From contig JAISAX010000159.1 in the NCBI GenBank assembly GCA_031266495.1, positions 1-20,850 of the forward strand: a DNA stretch of 20,850 nt, in the 5' to 3' direction. The translations under genes were made by a program, and so were the position numbers. Source of the stretch: Opitutaceae bacterium (lineage in GTDB: Bacteria; Verrucomicrobiota; Verrucomicrobiae; Opitutales; Opitutaceae). Numbering within the stretch: position 1 is the first letter of the stretch; each line of letters starts with the position of its first letter. Below the pieces are notes generated by a model, which saw nothing but the letters and a program-made list of their open reading frames with translations, did not search any database and was not told the origin of the DNA. Positions 8,001-15,400 of the stretch are shown one piece after another.

Positions 8001-8880
8001 CCATTTTTTTGAACTGTTTGCATATATTTAGTCCCAACAGCGGAGCCCCGGATTTGCTTCCGTCGTGAGATACAAAAAGAATTCTGCGACGAGTGGTGTC
8101 GGAAGGGGTGACGGTGATGAGGGGCGTAATGGGCAGTGTTTTGCGGAGCGTGCGCTTTTCCGCATGGCCAACCCTTAGATAGTGAATGAGTGGGTTGATT
8201 CCGGCCTCAGCAACGTCTTTATTGCAGTCAAGGTAAGCTGCGGTTGAAAAATGAACGGAGGGATCACGTCTTTCTTTCCAGCCGAATGAAAGATAATGGT
8301 CCTCAGCGGGCATCCCTGACTTCTTTACATCAGGGTTTTGAGCGAGATACCATTTTTTATCGAAGAGTTTTGAGCTAGAAAGCAGCCGTGCATTTTGTTC
8401 ATTGTCGGAAATAGGCGACTTATTTGATGAGCTATTCCATGGCCTTGGGAAAAGTAGTCGACGGGAAAGTTCGACGATTTTCCCTGATTGCAGTTCCGCT
8501 TCCAAAATGACAAGCCTCGAGCCAGCGTCCATTTTAATAGTCTGATTAAATCCACACCGATCAGATAACTTCAATTCAGGGAAGACGTCTCGGATATCCG
8601 GGCGTAAACAGGGTTCGCAAACACTGATTCGTTTGCCGATTCTTACCCGAATTTGGCGGGCTGGGTGACCATCCTTGTCAAAGAACCAGCCGGCCAAGGT
8701 GAAGGGATTCTTTGTGAAAAAGCCCGTTGGATATAGGTCCAGGTAGTGTTTATATTCCTGGGGGGGCGCCAGCGGCTTTTGTTGGAGGCCAAATTTATAC
8801 AGCAGTATGGTGAATGCCTTTATCAATAAGGAGCACATGGTCTTGGTTCGTTTTCTGTGCGACAATGACCGATTTTCCAC
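5002..8880 (-). CDS. Giant three-domain glycosyltransferase GT4-GT2-GT4 with N-terminal accessory modules
   Basis: This 1292-residue protein has, in order: a beta-rich segment (about 55-145); two repeats of a WYLxxNPDV / NPLIHYLRVG module (about 170-243); a GT4 domain (265-625); a GT2 domain (632-900) with LDDCSSD (666-672), EADD (721-724) and a GDW (825-827) base motif; and a second GT4 domain (920-1285). The second GT4 has Arg1114/Lys1119 and an intact E-x7-E (Glu1191, Glu1199). In the first GT4 the matching positions are Asp539 and Met547, so it may be weak or non-catalytic. Such fusions build several linkages of a polysaccharide repeat in the cytoplasm. The first codon is GTG at 8880; an ATG at 8838 (residue 15) is an equally reasonable start. 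The gene has runs of eight C (5991-5998) and seven C (8760-8766) on its coding strand. Its stop overlaps the epimerase start. Confidence 0.88.
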   Translation of the reverse strand: MENRSLSHRKRTKTMCSLLIKAFTILLYKFGLQQKPLAPPQEYKHYLDLYPTGFFTKNPFTLAGWFFDKDGHPARQIRVRIGKRISVCEPCLRPDIRDVFPELKLSDRCGFNQTIKMDAGSRLVILEAELQSGKIVELSRRLLFPRPWNSSSNKSPISDNEQNARLLSSSKLFDKKWYLAQNPDVKKSGMPAEDHYLSFGWKERRDPSVHFSTAAYLDCNKDVAEAGINPLIHYLRVGHAEKRTLRKTLPITPLITVTPSDTTRRRILFVSHDGSKSGAPLLGLNICKQFKKMGCLVSIILLKDGPLRNDFNDIGEVFIKNHYKTRAFRKLLQALYNNGVRDVFLNTIVSGYYAAILKELGYHIVTLVHEMAFSIKQMGLHDNARSILQGSDKIVVPSLVVSTSWEAARLPIPRSLLHVLPQGNYSQIEIIDEEKFRLRKKIRDKFNLPSKTRIILAVANLESRKRPDTFLEVARKIRMENKDCFFIWIGYFDDKIIESLYLRHPMQEASAYCRFIGFCDDISDYYAAADLFFLPSSSDAFPTVVLMAINHALPVLLCRGCTGAADLLEKAPGGMIEEYSTDGFSQEAIRILFDQQLYGNIQSYLRTVARQIPSFRQYVIELLGLISDPIRKVTCIIPNYNYSSYLPQRLESIFQQTYPIFDIVFLDDCSSDNSISIAKQKLNQQPIDYIIEANSTNSGSVFKQWEKGISLAKGDFIWMAEADDFCRNDFVESLIPFFKDRKVNLAYSQSCLVDQDNKVFIENFKVHTNDISKTKWETDYIYSFQQELNLGLAIKNTIPNASAAIMRKSEIASISHTLSDYRVAGDWLFYIKTIEGGRIAYCAKVLNFYRRHSSSVFHKNQERTVREVERIHRHILEHYQINNEVVDKMKDALLRDYQYTQSDFPVILDYDSFKTVYVDSPTIMIFIGELTYGGGEIFPIRLANAIARRGYKTYLLSFDYVPPLPDIVELIAPNVILVHMADVNANGGLRQFILDKKIDYISTHNYHAEKAIIQAIADLPVYWSITMHGIHEHLLLNPNEDRNFKNIFIKAFQRADRIIYAADKNLTSISQLPFETKQKLLKINNGFSKREEKTANRADYGISETDIVLIFAARGIPEKGWEEAILATQALNSKLPTPKYHLLLIGDSDYVRQLQKKHHNSFIHFMGFQSNITPLIQMADAGLLPSYFVSESQPLVIIEFMACGKPCIASSIGEIPQMLTDGNITAGEVVRYKNGPVNVNELADAIRKVTRNRTQYKQYSEAAKEIFKHYDMALCVDRYLSLWEKPAHKKNQ

Positions 8881-9127
8881 TCATGATCCCACATCGCTAC
8901 TCACATTCAATTGCGTTTCGGGACGCAAGGGCGGATATTGCAACTGTCTGGTGCATGATCGTCTGATTCATTGTTGAGTGAACGTATAGCCAATCAGATC
9001 TATGCAGACAGCCAAGTCTTTTCTCATATATGTATATAATTTTATCCATTGATTGGGCTGTTATCCGAGGGAGGAGAAGCAGAGCTATCTATGCTTATGA
9101 CACAGTTGTGTTCATTTATAATATTTC
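8881..9127. other. 247-bp AT-rich gap between glycosyltransferase and methyltransferase genes
   Basis: It contains a TATA-rich patch (9029-9044) but no gene, clear promoter pair or terminator that I can support. It is the largest break between polysaccharide genes other than the repeat-filled gaps and the one at 3565-4072. Confidence 0.5.
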
Positions 9128-10330
9128 TTAGTTAGCGAGTTTTGACTTCAGTAATGCGATTTGATCCGATAAGGTTTTGATGAAGTTCATGACGGCTTCT
9201 TTTTTGTTTATTACCTGCAATTCCACCTTCAAGTGCCATTGGCCGGTTCCGTTCCACTCAAATGGAGGCAGAATGATTTGGGGATCTTCGTGCGTCATGA
9301 GAAAAGATGATCCGTCATTATCTAGTGGCAAAATGCCACTGGTAAAGGCTGGCTTTTTTTGCAAATCAACTTCCTCTTCAGTGGGCGTTCCCTTTTCCTC
9401 AAGACGGACAAGAGTCAGCCTTTTGATTTGCAAAAGGCCCGGCTGATCGGATGGATCGAAACGCAAACACACTGTTCCGCCTTCCGCCATGCCGCACAGA
9501 TTCTCGAATACAAGAACCTGTGGCGTATCCGATTCATAATGTATAATTTCTGATATTGCTTCGGTGAATGTCCCATCCTTGGCGACAAACACTTGAGCTC
9601 TTGCTTTATCCTGTTTGCTGCATTCGGCCAAAATCCTTGCTCCAAAGCCGGCAAAAAGCGGACGCCAATACTTTTCCTGCTGCTTGGTGGTAAGGTCATA
9701 CAGAAACGGATTGAGGGGAACCCTGTCACCCTTGATGAGCAAACCGAGGCCATGACCGTGGGTGAAAGAGAATGTATAAGCATGGGAGGATTCGAGTTTT
9801 TTCCAGAGCCTCCAGACGCTAAAATCGGCATGTCGGGCATGGATGTCATGGAACAGTATCACACCACCATCCCGCACCTTGGTGCTCCATGTCTCGTAGT
9901 CTTCCTTCACTGCCTCATAGGTATGCAGTCCGTCGATATGGAGGAGGTCGATACTATTGTCAGAAAATTGGGCGGCAGCTTCGTTGAAAGTGCTACGCAA
10001 TAGGTATGAAAATCTCGAATAATGGGACTGGTTGTAGCCCTTAACCAATTGATAAACCCGATCGTCATAGAAGCCTGCCTGGCGATCTCCTTTCCAAGTG
10101 TCCACGGCATAACAAACCGTGGAATGACGGGCTTCCTCCACTGCTTGGCAGAAAGTGAAGTATGAATTTCCCCAATGAGTTCCAAGTTCGACGAGAAGGT
10201 CTGGTTTTAGCTCGCTTACCAATGCGGCGGCAAAGGGTATATGCATCACCCACCCTGTTGGCTCGCAAATATGCAAGGGCTTGAAAGATTGGGCGGTGCG
10301 AATGGCTCGCATTGATTCTGACGGGTGCAT
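9128..10330 (-). CDS. Class I SAM-dependent methyltransferase (Methyltransf_24-like) with C-terminal beta domain
   Basis: The open frame extends upstream to 10492, but that part lies inside wzt. The ATG at 10330, 11 nt after the wzt stop, gives 400 residues and is the best start; an ATG at 10312 is also possible. The Rossmann core shows motif I VELGTHWGNS (47-56), then LLHIDGLHTYEAV (Asp133, His136) and ILFHDI (His161, Asp162). These are hallmarks of cephalosporin-hydroxylase/Methyltransf_24 proteins common in O-antigen loci. From about 265 a beta-sandwich-like region follows, with VCLRFDPSDQPGLLQIKRL (287-305), ending in a short helical tail. A likely role is methylating a sugar of the glycan, possibly as a chain-end cap recognised by Wzt; that role is inference from position right after wzt. 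Confidence 0.8.
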   Translation of the reverse strand: MHPSESMRAIRTAQSFKPLHICEPTGWVMHIPFAAALVSELKPDLLVELGTHWGNSYFTFCQAVEEARHSTVCYAVDTWKGDRQAGFYDDRVYQLVKGYNQSHYSRFSYLLRSTFNEAAAQFSDNSIDLLHIDGLHTYEAVKEDYETWSTKVRDGGVILFHDIHARHADFSVWRLWKKLESSHAYTFSFTHGHGLGLLIKGDRVPLNPFLYDLTTKQQEKYWRPLFAGFGARILAECSKQDKARAQVFVAKDGTFTEAISEIIHYESDTPQVLVFENLCGMAEGGTVCLRFDPSDQPGLLQIKRLTLVRLEEKGTPTEEEVDLQKKPAFTSGILPLDNDGSSFLMTHEDPQIILPPFEWNGTGQWHLKVELQVINKKEAVMNFIKTLSDQIALLKSKLAN

Positions 10331-10341
10331 GGAAGATATCG

Positions 10342-11808
10342 TTAGTGTCGATTGAAGAACTGTATGGCGAGCATGGGAAGCCCAATCAAACCGCCGACGA
10401 CATGTGTGGACTGAGATCGAAAAGTCAAGGCATCGTGCATCCAGTGGAGTATCACATGCTCGGCTTGGGTCCCGCTGGCGCAGGCGGCGCAAAACATGTA
10501 GTCCCCCGCCGGCAGCCAGGGCATTTGGAAACGAAAGCGAGCGACAAAGACTTCTCCGCTCCGGGTATGCAGCGGGGTATTCCTATGACTAAGGTAAGTG
10601 TTGTCGCCAAAAAGGGATTGCCCGAGATGGTTTTTCAGAAAAAAGCCGATGATCGGGTTTTCCAGATCAATCTTGGCGCGCGCGGCGATTTCGAGGACAA
10701 CTTCCTCCCCGCCCACACCGTAGGCGAGCGGGTCGTTGGTGGTGGCGTCGAGCAGGCGCACCGACTCGATCACCGCCCCGCCTGCGCCGAAGGCGGTGGA
10801 ATCGGGGTTGAAGCTGAAGACTTCGATGTCGTTGCGGAGGTTGCTCCGGTTTATGAAGGCCGCGCGCTGGTCAACCACACGGGCGGGTTGCATGGGGATG
10901 TCCAGCTTCTCCCTGTCGCGTTTTTTCCCGTCGGAGAACAGGACGACGCCCTGTTTTTCGGCGTAGGTGGCTTCGAGATATTGTTCCGCAATATCCCTGG
11001 CGGTACCGGCGCCTTTGGTCTCGCCGTGGTGCAGCCACAGGGCGCGCTGGCACAGGGTGGTGGCCGCGGAGGTGTCGTGGGTGACGAGGAGCAGGGTGCC
11101 GTGGTTTTGAAAATCGCGGATGAAACGCATGCATTTCTGCACAAAAAACACATCCCCCACGGCCAGCGCCTCGTCCACGATCAGGATGTCCGCGTCCACG
11201 TGTGCGATGACGGCGAAGGCGAGGCGCATCATCATGCCGCTGGAGTAGGTCTTGGTCGGCTGGTCGATGAAGTCGCCGATGTCGGCGAAGGCCGCGATGT
11301 CGTCAAAGCGTTGCTCGGTCTGCCCGCGCGTCAGCCCGAGGATGCTGGCGTTGAGAAACACGTTTTCCCGCCCGGTAAACTCGGGGTTGAAGCCGGAGCC
11401 AAGCTCCAAGAGCGCGGCCACGCGGCCGTTGACTTGAAGGCTGCCCGCGGTGGGCTGGAGCGTTCCGGCGAGGATTTGCAGAAGGGTGCTTTTGCCGGAA
11501 CCATTGCGGCCGATGATGGCGACGGATTCGCCGCGATGCACGGTCAGGCTCACGTCGTTGAGCGCGTAGAAGTCGCTGTAGTAGGGGGTCTCGCGCGCGT
11601 CGCCGATGCGGCGGCGAAGGGCGGACGGGTGCAACGGGCGGGGAAGAATGCCGCCGAGCATCTGGAAGAGCGGATGCTTCAGGCGGGCGGCGGGATTGCG
11701 CCAGATGCGGTAGGCTTTCGAGATATGCTCGGCGCAAATCGCGATTTCCGCGGCGGGCGGCGTGACCGTCGATGAAGGGGCGGGGGCGCTGGTGGTTGCG
11801 GAGCTCAT
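10342..11808 (-). CDS. wzt: Polysaccharide ABC exporter ATPase, Wzt, with C-terminal glycan-binding domain
   Basis: The frame is open to 11898, but that extension lies in wzm. The ATG at 11808, four bases after the wzm stop, gives 488 residues and fits coupled translation. Walker [10 protein letters not shown] is at 100-108, the signature YSSGM at 188-192, Walker B ILIVDE at 208-213 and the switch His at 244. Residues about 330-488 form the Wzt C-terminal domain that in known systems binds the modified non-reducing end of the O-polysaccharide. It powers export of the lipid-linked glycan through Wzm at the inner membrane. The last 35 or so codons have lower GC than the rest, so a recombination joint may lie in the substrate-binding domain. 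The methyltransferase that follows may make the recognised cap. Confidence 0.93.
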   Translation of the reverse strand: MSSATTSAPAPSSTVTPPAAEIAICAEHISKAYRIWRNPAARLKHPLFQMLGGILPRPLHPSALRRRIGDARETPYYSDFYALNDVSLTVHRGESVAIIGRNGSGKSTLLQILAGTLQPTAGSLQVNGRVAALLELGSGFNPEFTGRENVFLNASILGLTRGQTEQRFDDIAAFADIGDFIDQPTKTYSSGMMMRLAFAVIAHVDADILIVDEALAVGDVFFVQKCMRFIRDFQNHGTLLLVTHDTSAATTLCQRALWLHHGETKGAGTARDIAEQYLEATYAEKQGVVLFSDGKKRDREKLDIPMQPARVVDQRAAFINRSNLRNDIEVFSFNPDSTAFGAGGAVIESVRLLDATTNDPLAYGVGGEEVVLEIAARAKIDLENPIIGFFLKNHLGQSLFGDNTYLSHRNTPLHTRSGEVFVARFRFQMPWLPAGDYMFCAACASGTQAEHVILHWMHDALTFRSQSTHVVGGLIGLPMLAIQFFNRH

Positions 11809-11812
11809 GGGT

Positions 11813-12613
11813 TCACAGCACATCGGCAAAGGCGGGACGGAGGCGACGGAAGCATTTGTAGCCGAGCAGGCAGGTAATACCGCCCACAGTCCAGACATAA
11901 ACCAGCGAGACCGCCGTGGGCGGAAGCTGCCAGAGCATGACCCGGCGGGCGTCCTCGACGATGTGCAGCAGCGGGTTGAAGCGGAGAAAGGCCCAGATGA
12001 GCGGGCTTTTTTCGGGCACCATCGAGGCCGAATAAAACACCGCGCTGCTATACAAAAGCACGAGCGAGAGCGCGCCGGTCAATTGGTTGATGTCGCGCAA
12101 AAACACGCCGAGCGCGGCCAACCCCCACGCGAGCCCGAGGGAGAGCAGCAGCAACGGCACGATCAGCGCGAGCAGCCAGAGATTCTGCCAGGAAAAGCCG
12201 GGACCCCAGATGACGAGGCCGACGAGAAAGAGCAGCACGCTCACGGCCACGCGCCATGAGATCGCGCTGAACGCGGAGAGCGGCAGGAGATGGAGCGGGA
12301 AAACCACTTTTTTGACATAATTCGGCTGCGAAACGATGATCACCGGCGCGATGGCGAGCACCTCGGCGGCAAAGCGATACAGCGTGAGGCTGAGAAACAC
12401 GCCGAGCGCGTAATCGGCCGCCGTCTCGTTTTCGATCGCGCCATAACGCCCGCCGAAGATGGCGCCAAAAACCGTGGCATAGATGGCAAACTCCAGCAGC
12501 GGCGTGAGGATGGTCCACGCGACGCCGAGATGGCTGCCGCGATGGCGCACGGCAACCTCGCGGCAGGTGAACTGCCACCAGAGTTGAAAGTTGCTTTGCA
12601 CGGGCTTGGCCAT
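11813..12613 (-). CDS. wzm: Polysaccharide ABC exporter permease, Wzm/KpsM type
   Basis: This 266-residue protein of the ABC-2 permease family starts at an ATG at 12613. The N-terminal interface helix QLWWQFTCREVAVRHRGSHL (residues 10-29) and six hydrophobic segments spread over about 33-255 match Wzm/TagG/KpsM. A FNPLLHIVEDAR motif lies near residue 210. It forms the inner-membrane channel for the lipid-linked polysaccharide together with Wzt, whose gene follows after four bases. Its length is normal and all expected segments are present. Upstream, a repeat arm starts 15 nt before the ATG. Confidence 0.93.
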   Translation of the reverse strand: MAKPVQSNFQLWWQFTCREVAVRHRGSHLGVAWTILTPLLEFAIYATVFGAIFGGRYGAIENETAADYALGVFLSLTLYRFAAEVLAIAPVIIVSQPNYVKKVVFPLHLLPLSAFSAISWRVAVSVLLFLVGLVIWGPGFSWQNLWLLALIVPLLLLSLGLAWGLAALGVFLRDINQLTGALSLVLLYSSAVFYSASMVPEKSPLIWAFLRFNPLLHIVEDARRVMLWQLPPTAVSLVYVWTVGGITCLLGYKCFRRLRPAFADVL

Positions 12614-12628
12614 GAGTCGGAAGGGATG

Positions 12629-12812
12629 ATTAACCGCGAATAACGCGAAAAGATGCTAAAATTTTATAGGAAGTTGTTGGGAATTAACCGCGAAGGATGC
12701 GGAGCCGCGAAGAAGGGAAAATTTATCTGATAGCGCATATCTGTTATATTTGTTGGTTATGATTTTTGTGATATTTTATGCTCTTCGCATCCTTGGCGTC
12801 CTTCGCGGTTAT
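12629..12812. repeat. CGCGAAGGA repeats, two left arms and one right arm, filling the rfbA-wzm gap
   Basis: Left arms start TTAACCGCGAA at about 12629 and 12684. The right arm (12781-12812) reads TTCGCATCCTTGGCGTCC then TTCGCGGTTAT. The second left arm and the right arm can pair over about 30 nt. The right arm touches the rfbA stop codon (12813-12815), so the whole gap is one potential foldback in the transcript. Confidence 0.85.
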
Positions 12813-13694
12813 TTATATATAATTGAAAAGGCCGCGCAGGTAGGCGGCGTAGGCGGACTTGCCGAGGCGGGCGATTTGGGCGGCGAGCGCGGCGTGGTCG
12901 ATCCAGCCTTGGCGCCAGGCGATCTCCTCGGGGCAGGCGATTTTCAGGCCCTGCCGGTTTTCAATGACGGAGACAAACTGGGCCGCCTCAAGCAGCGAAT
13001 CGTGCGTGCCGGTGTCGAGCCAGGTGGTGCCGCGCCCGAGGAGTTCGACGCGCAGGGCTCCGCGTTCGAGATAGAGGCGGTTGAGGTCGGTGATTTCGAG
13101 CTCTCCCCGCGCGGAGGGCTTGAGCGAGCGGGCGAGCGGCACGACGCCGGCGTCGTAGAAATACAGGCCGGGCACGGCGTAATTTGACTTCGGGGCGGCG
13201 GGCTTCTCCTCAAGCGAGAGGACGCGTCCGTCGGGGGCAAACTCGACGACGCCGTAGGCGCTTGGGTCGGAGACGTGATAGCCGAAAATCGTCGCGCCCT
13301 CGCTGCGCGCGGCGACGGACTGAAGGGACTTGGCGAGTTCGTGTCCGTAGAAAAGGTTGTCGCCAAGCACGAGCGCGGCCGGTTCATCGCGCAGGAAACC
13401 GCAATCGGCGGCGATGGTGAAGGCCTGGGCCAGGCCGTCGGGGCTGGGTTGCTCGGCATAGCTGAAGGCGAGCCCGAATTGCGAACCGGCGCCGAGGAGT
13501 TTTTTGAACAGCGGCAGGTCCTGCGGGGTGGAGATGACCAGTATTTCGCGGATGCCGGCGAACATGAGCACGGACAGCGGATAATAGATCATCGGCTTGT
13601 CATAAACCGGCATGAGCTGCTTGGAGACCGCAATGGTGAGGGGATAAAGCCGGGTCCCCGAGCCGCCGGCGAGAATGATGCCTTTTCGTTTCAT
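12813..13694 (-). CDS. rfbA: Glucose-1-phosphate thymidylyltransferase (RmlA/RfbA)
   Basis: It makes dTDP-glucose from dTTP and glucose-1-phosphate, the first step to dTDP-L-rhamnose. The ATG at 13694 gives 293 residues, the family length. The open frame reaches 13733, but those 13 codons are translated repeat sequence. The nucleotide-binding signature [11 protein letters not shown] is at 10-20, [17 protein letters not shown] at 24-40, and GDN at 111-113 carries a metal/substrate Asp. The C-terminal half has the expected [14 protein letters not shown] motif. It is followed in the genome by wzm and preceded by a GxxExxY cassette that separates it from rfbB. Both ends lie within a few bases of repeats. 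Confidence 0.96.
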   Translation of the reverse strand: MKRKGIILAGGSGTRLYPLTIAVSKQLMPVYDKPMIYYPLSVLMFAGIREILVISTPQDLPLFKKLLGAGSQFGLAFSYAEQPSPDGLAQAFTIAADCGFLRDEPAALVLGDNLFYGHELAKSLQSVAARSEGATIFGYHVSDPSAYGVVEFAPDGRVLSLEEKPAAPKSNYAVPGLYFYDAGVVPLARSLKPSARGELEITDLNRLYLERGALRVELLGRGTTWLDTGTHDSLLEAAQFVSVIENRQGLKIACPEEIAWRQGWIDHAALAAQIARLGKSAYAAYLRGLFNYI

Positions 13695-13703
13695 GAGATT
13701 AAA

Positions 13704-14192
13704 TAAACCGCGAAATGCGCGAAAAAACGCCAAAATGAATTACTGCAAATTGGCGCTTCCCACGCCAGTATTGACTAATCGTTCCCATTCGAGTTGTGGA
13801 TAACCGCAAAAATTAACGAGAAGGCCGGCTTTGCATCCGGTGACTTTCAGGTAGTTGATGACTTGGGCGCGATGTTCCTGGGTGAGTTTTTTGACAGCCT
13901 TGAGCTCAAGGATAATTTTGTCGTAACACAACAAATCCGGCGTATAAGAATGCCTGAGTTTTACACCACGGTGGTAAATCGGGTAGTTGCGTTGCGTATC
14001 GAATGGGATCTTTAGATAATCCAGTTCTATTTCCATTGAATCCTGATAAACAGGCTCCGCATAACCGTTGCCTTTTTCCTTATAGACAGAAAAACATGCC
14101 CCCATGATTTTATATACCTCGTCCTTGTATATCAAGTCGTCATTCATATATGTTTTGTCTTTTGGCGAAATTTGGCGTTTTTCGCGGTTTAT
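13704..14192. mobile_element. Compact cassette: GxxExxY gene between terminal inverted repeats
   Basis: TAAACCGCGAAA at 13704-13715 is matched exactly in inverse orientation at 14180-14191, and weaker similarity continues inward (13704-13736 and 14159-14192). The only gene inside is the 135-codon GxxExxY frame, whose stop lies three bases from the left arm and whose start lies 11 bases from the right arm. The unit sits between rfbA and rfbB, genes normally contiguous. The shape suggests a small transposable or homing unit, but no transposase and no target-site duplication is evident to me. The same repeats also occur without this gene in other gaps. Confidence 0.55.
13740..14147 (-). CDS. GxxExxY protein, small PDDEXK-type putative nuclease
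   Basis: It has 135 residues from an ATG at 14147; the frame is open further upstream, but that part overlaps rfbB antisense. The family motif is present as GYAEPVY (Gly28, Glu31, Tyr34). A PD-(D/E)XK-like core follows: SYTPDLLCYDKIILELKAVK region with Asp71, Glu81 and Lys83, then a helix with QVINYLK and a GLLVNF strand. The family (TIGR04256/PDDEXK_3) has no established function and often occurs in several copies per genome. The gene is full length, with no frameshift. It lies between rfbA and rfbB but is unrelated to sugar metabolism. Its codon use is more AT-rich than both neighbours, and inverted repeats hug both ends, all suggesting insertion. Confidence 0.9.
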   Translation of the reverse strand: MNDDLIYKDEVYKIMGACFSVYKEKGNGYAEPVYQDSMEIELDYLKIPFDTQRNYPIYHRGVKLRHSYTPDLLCYDKIILELKAVKKLTQEHRAQVINYLKVTGCKAGLLVNFCGYPQLEWERLVNTGVGSANLQ

Positions 14193-14193
14193 A

Positions 14194-15261
14194 TCAGATG
14201 GCAGCGCCCAATCTTTCGCGGTTGTATTTTTTTGCGGTGATCTCGTCGGCCCAGGCGCGGTTGGCGAGATACCAGTCCACCGTTTTTTCGAGGCCGGTGG
14301 CAAAAGTCTCCTTTGGCTGCCAGCCGAGTTCCCGCCGGATTTTTTCGCAGTTGATCGCATAGCGCCGGTCATGCCCGGGGCGGTCGGCCACGTGGGTGAT
14401 CTGTCCCGTGTAGGATTTGCCATCGGGCCGCGGGCATTTGCGGTCGAGGAGCGTGCAGATGGTTTTGACAATGTTTATATTCGGCTGCTCGTTGAGTCCT
14501 CCAATGTTGTAGGTTTCACCCGCGCGGCCTTTTTGCAGGACAAGCCAGATGGCGGCCGCGTGATCCTCCACATACAGCCAGTCGCGGATCTGCATGCCGT
14601 CGCCATAGACGGGAAGCGGTTTCCCGTCGAGCGCGTTGAGGATCATCAGGGGAATGAGTTTTTCCGGGAAATGATACGGGCCGTAATTGTTGGAGCAGTT
14701 GGTCGTGAGCACCGGCAGGCCGTAGGTGTGATGATAGGCGCGGACAAGGTGATCGCTGGCGGCCTTGCTGGCGGAATAAGGAGAGTTGGGCGCGCTAGGG
14801 GTCTCCTCGGTGAACGCGGGATCGCCGGGCGCGAGGGTGCCGTAAACTTCGTCGGTGGAGACATGCAGAAAGCGGAACCCGGCGCGGCGGGGTTCCGGCA
14901 GCGCGTTCCAGTGGCGGCGCGCGGCGTTGAGCAGGCGGAGCGTGCCGACGACATTGGTCTGTATAAAAGGTTCCGGGCTGTCGATGGAACGATCGACATG
15001 GCTTTCGGCTGCGAAGTTTATCACCGCGTCGATCTCGTATTCCTCCAGCAGGCGAAAAACGAGCTTCTCGTCGGCAATACTGCCGTGCGCAAAGTGATAG
15101 CGCGGGTCGGTGTCGGGACCGGACAGGTTGGCGGGATTCCCGGCGTAGGTGAGCGCGTCGAGATTAACGAGCCTGTGCAGCGGCGATCCGGCCTCGGCCA
15201 GACGCTGCCGAATAAAATTACTGCCGATAAAACCACAACCGCCTGTGACGAGAATGTTCAT
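14194..15261 (-). CDS. rfbB: dTDP-glucose 4,6-dehydratase (RmlB/RfbB)
   Basis: This 355-residue extended SDR converts dTDP-glucose to dTDP-4-keto-6-deoxyglucose, the second step to L-rhamnose. GGCGFIG at 7-13 binds NAD. The dehydratase signature STDEVYG (135-141) carries the Asp-Glu pair, and YSASK (Tyr162, Lys166) is the catalytic couple. [15 protein letters not shown] and the NIGG motif in the C-terminal half are typical. Length is normal. The TGA stop at 14194-14196 is separated by one base from the right arm of the GxxExxY cassette. Upstream another repeat arm starts 18 nt before the ATG. No Shine-Dalgarno is visible. Confidence 0.96.
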   Translation of the reverse strand: MNILVTGGCGFIGSNFIRQRLAEAGSPLHRLVNLDALTYAGNPANLSGPDTDPRYHFAHGSIADEKLVFRLLEEYEIDAVINFAAESHVDRSIDSPEPFIQTNVVGTLRLLNAARRHWNALPEPRRAGFRFLHVSTDEVYGTLAPGDPAFTEETPSAPNSPYSASKAASDHLVRAYHHTYGLPVLTTNCSNNYGPYHFPEKLIPLMILNALDGKPLPVYGDGMQIRDWLYVEDHAAAIWLVLQKGRAGETYNIGGLNEQPNINIVKTICTLLDRKCPRPDGKSYTGQITHVADRPGHDRRYAINCEKIRRELGWQPKETFATGLEKTVDWYLANRAWADEITAKKYNRERLGAAI

Positions 15262-15278
15262 GTGGAAAATAATTTTAT

Positions 15279-15400
15279 GAACCGCTAAAATCGCAAAAAG
15301 ACACGAAAAAATAAATGAGGCGAATCGACCGACTGTTGTTTTTGGAAGGCAATGGGATTGTTTTAGTGATATTTCGCGCCTTTCGCGGTTGATTTTATTT
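15279..15400. repeat. Degenerate inverted repeat pair filling the gap between rfbB and the epimerase-reductase gene
   Basis: The left arm (15279-15316) starts GAACCGCTAAAATCGC. The right arm (15361-15400) reads ATTTCGCGCCTTTCGCGG then TTGATTTTATTT. The arms face each other. The right arm includes the TAA stop of the next gene at its outer end. It is more decayed than the other pairs. Confidence 0.7.

Noticed and set aside
10312..11775. 487-codon plus-strand open frame antisense to wzt
   Set aside because: A shadow of GC-rich wzt; Gly/Val/Ala-rich with no domain, while the minus strand has all ABC motifs.
13695..13733. Upstream start for rfbA
   Set aside because: The extra 13 codons are translated repeat sequence; the ATG at 13694 starts the conserved [15 protein letters not shown] region.
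14148..14471. N-terminal extension of the GxxExxY frame
   Set aside because: It runs through the repeat arm and antisense to rfbB; the ATG at 14147 gives the family's normal length.
14104..15288. 394-codon plus-strand open frame antisense to rfbB
   Set aside because: A shadow of a confidently identified SDR gene with high GC third positions.
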